Notes under the pieces: generated by a model
The model's database searches: none
Told to the model about the DNA's origin: nothing
The model's input: only the letters and a program-made list of their open reading frames with translations
Program-made: the position numbers and the translations under genes
Assembly (NCBI RefSeq): GCF_932526225.1
Contig: NC_064040.1
Location: 2,827,894 to 2,891,893, forward strand
From: Nematostella vectensis
Taxonomy: Eukaryota > Cnidaria > Anthozoa > Actiniaria > Edwardsiidae
Length of the DNA: 64,000 bases
Direction: 5' to 3'
In this document: one piece after another, positions 56,410 through 64,000 of the stretch
Position numbering within the stretch: position 1 is the stretch's first letter
Layout: each line of letters starts with the position of its first letter

Positions 56410-59400
56410 ATGGTGAACATGTCATTTCGGTGCCCAAGTTTCGGTGTCGGTCTTGTTGATAGATCTCTGCAGAGAGATGTGAGTGTGGTTTGTACAGCAG
56501 AGCAAACCAGCAAAGTATTCGTGGCTTTTAAAGTTATCGAAGAAAGGCTTCATGGAGACAGTGGCTACAAGGTTTTCGTCACTTCTAACGATACTCAAGG
56601 TAATGCTAAGCTTACTCTAAGAATCAATACCGATCAACATAAGTCAATAACAAATAATTTAGCCAGATATATGAACCAAACGTGCCGTTTTTTTCAAAAG
56701 ACTGCATTGCATGAAAGATCTGGCGCCTTTAGGTTTATTGCCTGTATTTACACACTTCACAAGAAGAAGCATATTGTGTATTGTTTTTGTGAGTTATTAC
56801 AGTTCTTGAAAAGCTAGCATCTAAATATTCTTTAAAACTTGCATATACTGTTACTGTTATCTCCAAGTAGAGGGGCATCAAACAAGATGCAATTCTCACA
56901 TACAGCTTGATTCTTTTTTTCTTTTCAGGTATCTTTATAACAGGGTTGACTCAAGCACTACAGTCATTGACCCCCTATACTCTCCAATTTTGCAATAACA
57001 CGCAACAATGGATATCTCCAAGAACTTTTGATGTTGACATTTTCATTGGATCCCACTTGGATATCCTCAAAATATTGAGCCATCGACAGCCCTCCCCATT
57101 ACTTCTTGTGATGGATAATTGTCATGCGGTGTCAGAAGGAGGTTCAGTTATGAAGGACCTAGTAAACATTGCCAGACAACAGCCAAAGTGCATTATCATG
57201 GGTTTAACATCAGGTATTGTGGGTAGGAGGAGAACATGCATTTCAGATGTATATCAACTTTTAACTACAATGGAGGTAACATTTGGTGTCCAAGCTATTG
57301 TTTCTAGTGATTTACTTGCTGTAAACAAGTATGGAGAAAGACCTGAAGAGACATTGGTTGTAGCCTCGTCAATGACAAATGACATAATTAACAAGAACGT
57401 GTTAGAGTGTTTGCACGAGGCAAGGGATACACTGTCCTTTGCTAACAATGGTGAAAGTGTAGATGTTTTTAATCGCCTGTCATCCATGTTAGCGGAATGT
57501 GAAGATATATTAATAGATCTTGGTACCTTTAGTTCACTCAAGGCTTTGTCATTCACTAGTAGAGAATTTAACAAAGAAGGGAAGAAAGCAATAAAGGCCA
57601 AACAAGAAGACTTAGCAACCACCCTACAAATATGTGCAGCTAAACTAGACGAAGTGGTTAATACTGTGAAGAAAGAGTTTGATGGTTCTGCAGATATTCT
57701 ATTGACAGATGTGACAAGAAGAATTTTTCAATTTTTAACTTTGTTGGATAAAGAGAATTCTACATCCCCTACAGAACAAGTTGAATTAAGAAATAAAAAT
57801 TTTGAAAGAGTTCATTTTAAATGTCAAAATGATGACATTAGTAAAATTGAAATTGCCAATCACACAACAAGGCCAATGCAAAGACCTGTTGCTGTGATTC
57901 TTGCAAAGTCTGAACTGCAAGCTCATGCCATAAACAGCCTTATCAGTTACATCTCTGATTTTACTCATCCATACCTCAAAACCAGAATTTTGTCAAATGA
58001 CAAGATCAATCAGATGATTAACACTCACATGTCTTTAGATGACAAGGAGCCAGACCCCCTAGTAGGTGACATGACCATGCAGGGCATCTTGAATGGGTCC
58101 ATTAATGTCCTTATTGTATGCCGTGAGGTAGAGCATCTACTGCGCCTATCTCAGTGCCGGCTGGTTGTCAGGTTCGGTGTCCCTAATGATTATATATCAT
58201 ATGTTGTTGTCAAGAACATTGCCAGAGAGCAAAATGCACATGTGATGTTTATAAAAACCAAGAGCGTGCAATGTCACGAGGAAAATACCTTTGTGGTAAG
58301 TAAAAGTTTATTTGTTTTTATGTATTGTGACTGTGCATAATATCTTATGAGAGCAGCACCAAACCATCAGGCCATCTAAAATGATATATACCTTTTTTTA
58401 GGAGAAAATGTCACATGTAATTTGGTTTGTCAACTGTTACTCAGCCAAGCTTCTGTTGGCCATACCATCTTTTGGTATTATGTTCACAGTTTTGCCTAAA
58501 AAAGCATCATTATAGGAAATATTTTTTTACAGGAATTTCAGACATTGGAAGAAATATTCTATGTCAGAAGCTCACCACAGCCGGTGCATCATTGCACATC
58601 TGATCTGAAAGAGGACTCAGTATATACACCATTTGGCCCAGATGGGCCCTGTGTAACGGCAGATACATCCATCAGTCTCATCAATAGGTATCCAGTAGTA
58701 AAATTATTTTTTAAATCTTTGGGACCTTCTTGTTACTGCCCAAAATTTGATACGTTGACCGATTTTGATCCCTAATTCAGTTGTTTATCATTTTTGAGCA
58801 AGTACCTTATCAAGAATATGAGCACCCTGGTATCACAAACCCCCTGCTGGCTCGTATTGATGGTTTCTTCCTTGAGAATTTTAGTAAGCAGGCTCTAGTT
58901 TTTACTACCCTCTCTACCCATCACAATTTAAGTAAGCAGACTCAATCCCTTCACCCTGTAAAAGACTCTACCTTGTTTCATATACTGTACCTCTTAAGTC
59001 TTTTTAACCCCTTTTTCAAACAATCATTTTTGTTATATTTTTCAATAGGAAATACAATTCTCTGTAGCCTTTAAAATTACTGGTACTGTTACTGTGGAAT
59101 CTCGAGCATTGGGAGCTCTTCTCCAAATCCTTACTGGCATTGTTGTTTCAGTTTTTGTAGTCAGTTCCACACTGATGGGTTGAGTAAAGCTATCCCACAT
59201 TGCTGCAGCAGTGTGTTTGAGCAGGGAGAGCAGATCAAAGTGACTTCTACATTGTTTTTGCCAAGAAATTCTCCACTTAGCCAGCCATTCAAGGTGAGGA
59301 CATCATCAGAAATGTGATTATTTTGTAACCTTACTTTACATACATTATAACCACAAACAAAGTTTGGCATCTATTAGGTTAGCAAATCAGTCAGTCAAAA

Positions 59401-62400
59401 ACAGTGTCAGCCAGGTAGTAAGGCAACCAGTTAGTCAGTTATTCCGTCAGACATCTAGCCATTAAAGCAGCCACACCAAGCCCATAGCCAGGTGTGTGTG
59501 TTTGTGGTGGGGGAGGGGGGGGGAGGAGAGGGGGTTGTCTACCCAGTGGATCATCATCTACAGGTATCTTGTCCTTATGAAGCTCACAGTATTACTCAGT
59601 TTCCTTTTATTTGTTCTCCTGCCACTGGCCAGCAGACAGCAGGTCAGTCATTTAGTGAAATCAATCTACAGTATCAGTCAAAGTCAATCAATCAGTTATT
59701 CAATAACTCAGGTCAATCAAGCAGTGAGTCAATCAGTCAACAGTGACTGTTATGTGTCTAACGTCTGATGTAAATAATAATGCGTTGTCTGATCAAGGTT
59801 TGTCTCGTCAACAGGCCCACCTAACAGTTTCCAAACACAATCCTAAACATGAACCAGCAGTAGCTAAGCTGAGATGTGAGCAATTGGCAGCCCTAGAGGC
59901 GGTCAAAGCGCTTCATACTGCAGGGGAGCTAGACTCCAGTTTACAGCCATGCGCAAGGCGGCGAGAGCATGTGTTCAAGAGAAAAGACGAGACATGTCCT
60001 GACGAGATCGCGGATGGGAGTATAGGCCGGGCGGGATCGCTCAGGCGAAGACGTGCTTACAAGTGTAAGGTATAATGCAGGCCAAGTGGGACATACGGCT
60101 ACGTGCACGATGTTGGTACCCAACCGTGTAACATGCGTATTGAAGCGCACTATGGGCCGGGTTTGAAGTGCAGTGACACGAATAGGGAACTGTTCCTTAT
60201 TCAAGTTAGTTTTCGCGAATAAGGAAATGGAATCTCCCAACGTCCGATTTCGTTTTACGACTTATCCGAATAAGGAATAGACTATGAAGAGGATTGTCAG
60301 TGTTTGCTCATCATTTCTCAATAAAGGAAATGAAATTTCATAACTCCCGATTTCGCTTTAACTACATATCAGAATAAGGAATAGACTAAAAAGAGGGTCG
60401 TTTTTGTTTTCTAAACATTTCTCGAATAAGGAAATGGAATTTCATAACGCCCGATCTCGTTTTACGACTTATCCGAATAAGGAATAGACTAAAGAGAGGG
60501 TTCTTTAGTATTTTCTAAACATTTCTCGAATAAGGAGATGGTATTTCATAACGCCTGATTTCGTTTTAACTACTTATCCGAATAAGGAATAGACTAAAAA
60601 GAGGGTCGTTTGTGTTTTCTAAACATTTCTCGAATAAGGAAATGGTATTTCATAACGCCTGATTTCGTTTTAACTACTTATCCGAATAAGGAATAAACTA
60701 TGAAGAGGATTGTCAGTGTTTGTGTGTTATGTGCACAAGCGCTTAGATTATTCGACCGGGTATAAATATTATCGAAGCGTTCAACTTTCCCCGGCCTCTT
60801 ATGCGCTTGAACACGGATGCGTGTAGAATAGGGCTTAATGAGTGTTTCTTTGTGCGCTTACATCATTCGAAACTGAGTTCGACCGGGTAAAATACGGTGT
60901 CATAGCCATGCTGTTTATGAGATCTCAGAATAAGGGGGACAAAGCATTCTCTCCCGAAAATGTTGCATATTATATACACAAATTGTTGCTTTAAGAACGA
61001 AATTTAAGCGGATTTGGATATATAATCTCATGTTGAATCCTTGAGTTGGTAAGTCTTGACGTTTACAAGTTTTAATATAGAGGATATTGATATCCAAACT
61101 TTGAGTGCTCTCGCGGGGGGGACATGTGGTCGTTACGCATTTATCGTTTAATTGCTCCCTTATCGATCATCCTACATCAATGGGTAACACAGCAATGGAA
61201 AGAGCAACTAATGTTGATTTTAGAAACATGTAAGATTCTCTATGAAGCGGAGCGAGAAAAAAAAATATCGCGCTGGTTTGTTTCGACACTTTGCAAATGT
61301 TACGCCATTTTCGCGTCATTATCACAATTAGGCCGACAAAATGCGATTTCTTACTCTTGCTTTGAATATGTTTAAGCTCAAATCTTTTTCCTTGTAAACA
61401 TTAAACATTATAACATCCTTGGAGCTAATTATTTCATAGTGAAGAGCAACATTCGGCAAAATATACGTTAACTTATTCGAGTAGGGTCACTACTCCGCCG
61501 TTGAGTATCAACATCGTGCACATAGCCATACTACAATATAAATAGAGTGGCGCGATAGCTCCAGGTCTCTAAGAAAGAGGACCAAGGTGCAAAACCAGGT
61601 TTTGATTTACTGAGGTGTAAAAACCTGGCTCTCTACATTGGGGACTGTGATTCACTTGTCTTCTCGGATTGGACGTTAAAATGGAGGTCCTGTAACCACT
61701 ATTCGCTAGATACATTAAACATGATTGAGGCATTCTTTTGCATTTGTTTACAATATACTGCTGCATTTGTAATGAAGCATGACAAAATGTATTTGGTAGC
61801 CTTGCAAATCATGCAAAAAATGTTATATGTCTTCAGGGACGGCGGCAGAGTTTTTTTATTGGAGGAAAGATACAGTAGGAATGCGTGCTGGTTGGCAACC
61901 CAGCGAGTATGCCTTCACGCTCAAGCAATTGTTTCAACCTGCATTTCCTTGTGCACCCTAAAAGCTGCCGTCCTTTTCTTTTAGATTCCCTGTGTCTTCA
62001 CCAACAGCCTTCCTGATCCTGGCCAATCATGCTATGTGTATGCGGTCCACCTTGTACTAACTAAGCCAGACTCGCATGAGAGGGCTGTTCGCTCACAAGG
62101 AACACGTTTAAAGGACCCTGAGAAGCGGCCTTTATCTTTAGGGATTATTCTCAACAAATCATTGCCAAAGGTGAGCACACTGAAAAGGAGATCATTTTTT
62201 TATGATCTCTGTAAAAACGTTATTAATGACACCTCCTTGTCCTACATCTTATGTTTTTCAGCTCCCCGCATTTATTATCTACGACAGAGCAGGTGAGATG
62301 ACTGTCTCTCTCAAGCATTGCTACAATACCATGCTCACTTCCCAACAACTCGCACTAATACAGCGCTTCCACCGATACGTGTTCACTGACGTCCTGAACC

Positions 62401-63694
62401 TCGAGAAAGGCGAGTCCTCGCTGAACTTCGAACCAAAAGAGAACAAGAATGGATGCTTCCTTGTACTACTCAGGAACACTGATCAGACTACGAACCCCGA
62501 TAGGGAAGGTCAGACAAAGAACCCCTATGAAGAAGGCCAGACAACGAATCCCGATAGGGGAGGTCAAACAACGAATCCCGATGAGGCACAGGAAAATATC
62601 CGTAAAGGATTTGACGGCTTTCCAAAACTGAGTCAAGACGTTCATGCTTCAGGAGTTGAGAGGTGCGACAAAATCCCTTTAGACGGGGCGAATGGTAGCG
62701 CAACGGTCACAAGCAATGAGCTTCGTAGAACGCCGTGTAATGCAAATGGTAATAAGTATGATATTCGGCCTGAGATGGTTAACGAAGAAAATGTTCCAAT
62801 CTTGGCCAAGCAAAATACCCACAATACTAATCCATCTTGGAAAATCGCATTCGGTTTCCTTTACTCTCTAGAAGATTCCGTGACCAGTTTTGATGACCCA
62901 TGTGATCCTCCTCCTCCAATTACAAGCGACTTTGAAGTGTTTCGTGACAGTGTCGTCACGACAGCATACGCTCCTTCGAGATTGCGTTACTACGTGGCTG
63001 ATATCCGCTATGATGAGAGTCCAACCTCACCGTTCCCCTCTCCGTCCGTCGCACCAACGTTCGGAGACTACTACAAGGATCGCTATGGCGTGGATCTGTC
63101 ACGTGATCAGCCTCTATTGGATGTGGATCACGTGTCCTCGCGCCTGAACTTCCTTCGGCCTCGTTATAAAACAAGCAAGGGCAAAGATCTGGCTCTACCG
63201 GATGAGAAATCCAAAAGGTAAACTGCTGGTCTGATCACCGAAGTACATCAAGCCTTTTTGGTTTTATGATGATAATAATTGAATTAACCTAACTACTTTT
63301 TTGGTCATACAAATTAACCGTGATTTCACTAAAACAGCCACATGGGTTATATTGACTCATTGCCCATTATTGCTTTAGGGATTATTGTTTACTACTGTTA
63401 AAATAAAAAAATACGTCTCTTAGTTCTTGACTTTTAGGGTTTATTTTAGTACGACTGTTTGTCCTGTGCCGTAGGTTCTAGAAATGGCTTATGGCTAAGA
63501 AATGGCTCATGGCCTCATTGTCAACAGGTCGCAGAGGTCACGTGTGTCCTTGGTCCCAGAGATGTGTTCTATCCACCCTATACCGGGCTCACTGTGGCGT
63601 GACATCACTAACATGCCGTCTATTCTTTATCGTGTCGATGCTTTGCTTATAGCCGAGGAGCTACGCCAGAAATTAGCCGTCGAGGCGGGGATAG
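56410..63694 (+). CDS. DICER: Dicer ribonuclease with degenerate helicase domain, N-terminal part (continues past window)
   Basis: Eight exons with matching phases: 56410-56599, 56929-58295, 58533-58687, 59152-59293, 59815-60069, 61985-62170, 62262-63217 and 63528-63694. They cover the first 1139 residues; both RNase III domains lie beyond the window. Dicer cuts double-stranded RNA into small RNAs. The helicase domain (about 20-510) is recognisable but its ATPase motifs are lost: motif I reads AEQTSKV where GxGKT is expected, motif II is DNCH instead of DECH, and motif VI reads VVKNIAR instead of the usual SKGRAR-like form. The DUF283 dimerisation domain spans about 530-655 (YTPFGPDGPC, LFLPRNSPL, ALHTAGELDSSLQP). 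The platform follows (IPCVFTNSLPDPG, GIILNKSLP). PAZ occupies about 950-1075 (DYYKDRYGVDL, QPLLDVDHVSSRLN). The last exon here is the connector helix (LVPEMCSIHPIPGSLW). A 9-residue tandem repeat lies at 840-874. A possible next acceptor (CCGTCCGTCAG|TG) is at the window end. Confidence 0.93.
60150..60720 (+). repeat. About 104-bp tandem repeat, five copies, in a Dicer intron
   Basis: Each unit contains CTCGAATAAGGAAATGG, CGATTTCGTTTTA, CCGAATAAGGAATAGACTA and AGAGGGTCGTTT. The anchor AATAAGGAATAGACTA recurs near 60268, 60372, 60475, 60580 and 60684. The intron (60070-61984) holds nothing else I recognise. Confidence 0.85.
62484..62588 (+). repeat. 27-bp coding tandem repeat in Dicer
   Basis: Almost four in-frame copies encode QTTNPDREG, QTKNPYEEG, QTTNPDRGG and QTTNPDEA. 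They lie between the platform and PAZ, where other Dicers have a variable linker. The repeat length keeps the frame. Confidence 0.93.
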
Positions 63695-64000
63695 GTAAGG
63701 TAGATATTCAGTCAACTTGGAATAACTCGACAGAAAAGCAAGCTTGACATCCCCTTTCTTTCCGGGGAGAAATGTTAGTCGTAATGTATAGGATCTAAAA
63801 TATACATCCACATTTACATGTGTATGTATATCCCTTCCTTAGAAAAAATGGATCCTCCCCAAGAAATGTTGTGCCATAGCTATGAAATATTTTAGTTAGT
63901 CGCAGCCATAGGTACTGTGCTGTTAAGCTTTTATTCGTCTATCTAACCCGCCAAAAGCTTGTCCTTGATCCTTACCCTGTTTCCGTCCGTCAGTGTTTGC

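Noticed and set aside
58781..59074. 97-codon frame between Dicer exons 3 and 4
   Set aside because: Exon 3 (phase 2) joins directly to 59152 to give INSFCSQFHTDGL, as expected for DUF283; the frame here does not fit and is not Dicer-like.
59152..59161. Alternative Dicer exon 4 acceptor at TTTTTGTAG|
   Set aside because: It also keeps the frame but drops the FCS residues expected after the DUF283 helix, so the upstream TTTCAG| acceptor is preferred.

Overview
The window is animal nuclear DNA. Its genes have many short exons with GT-AG introns, and every splice junction I assigned keeps a continuous reading phase. The mix of families (tandem collagen-glucosidase genes, a uromodulin-type D8C domain joined to LamG and PAN, C-type lectin plus vWA proteins, a Dicer) and the compact AT-rich, repeat-laden introns suggest a cnidarian, most likely a sea anemone such as Nematostella. 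That assignment is inference from content, not from a search.

Layout. 0.4-3.5 kb (+): last five exons of a LamG/D8C/PAN extracellular protein. 4.9-10.55 kb (-) and 14.35-23.0 kb (+): two head-to-head paralogues, each with signal peptide, two C-type lectin domains and a vWA domain, separated by 3.8 kb. 24.85-37.9 kb (+) and 38.75-46.9 kb (+): a tandem pair of GH65-family protein-glucosylgalactosylhydroxylysine glucosidases (PGGHG type) with the same seven-exon structure; intron 2 of the first holds an 8.3-kb minisatellite. 48.35-51.3 kb (-): a five-exon short-chain dehydrogenase/reductase. 51.78 kb (+): tRNA-Gly(CCC). 52.0-54.8 kb (+): ALKBH6, eight exons. 56.4 kb to beyond the window (+): the N-terminal part of a Dicer whose helicase domain has lost its ATPase motifs; the RNase III domains lie outside the window.

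Roles. The lectin/vWA, LamG/D8C/PAN and PGGHG proteins are all predicted to be secreted or extracellular. The other genes are intracellular housekeeping or RNA-silencing genes. Nothing suggests an operon.

Most unusual structure. At nine or more places the edge of an exon together with its splice site has been copied into the adjacent intron, once or as a tandem array. The copies make decoy or alternative splice sites. One, in the SDR gene, is in frame and open. Other points are the higher-order minisatellite, the divergent lectin pair with different intron positions, the degenerate Dicer helicase with a coding 9-residue repeat, a phase-supported GC-AG intron, and several inverted-repeat elements.
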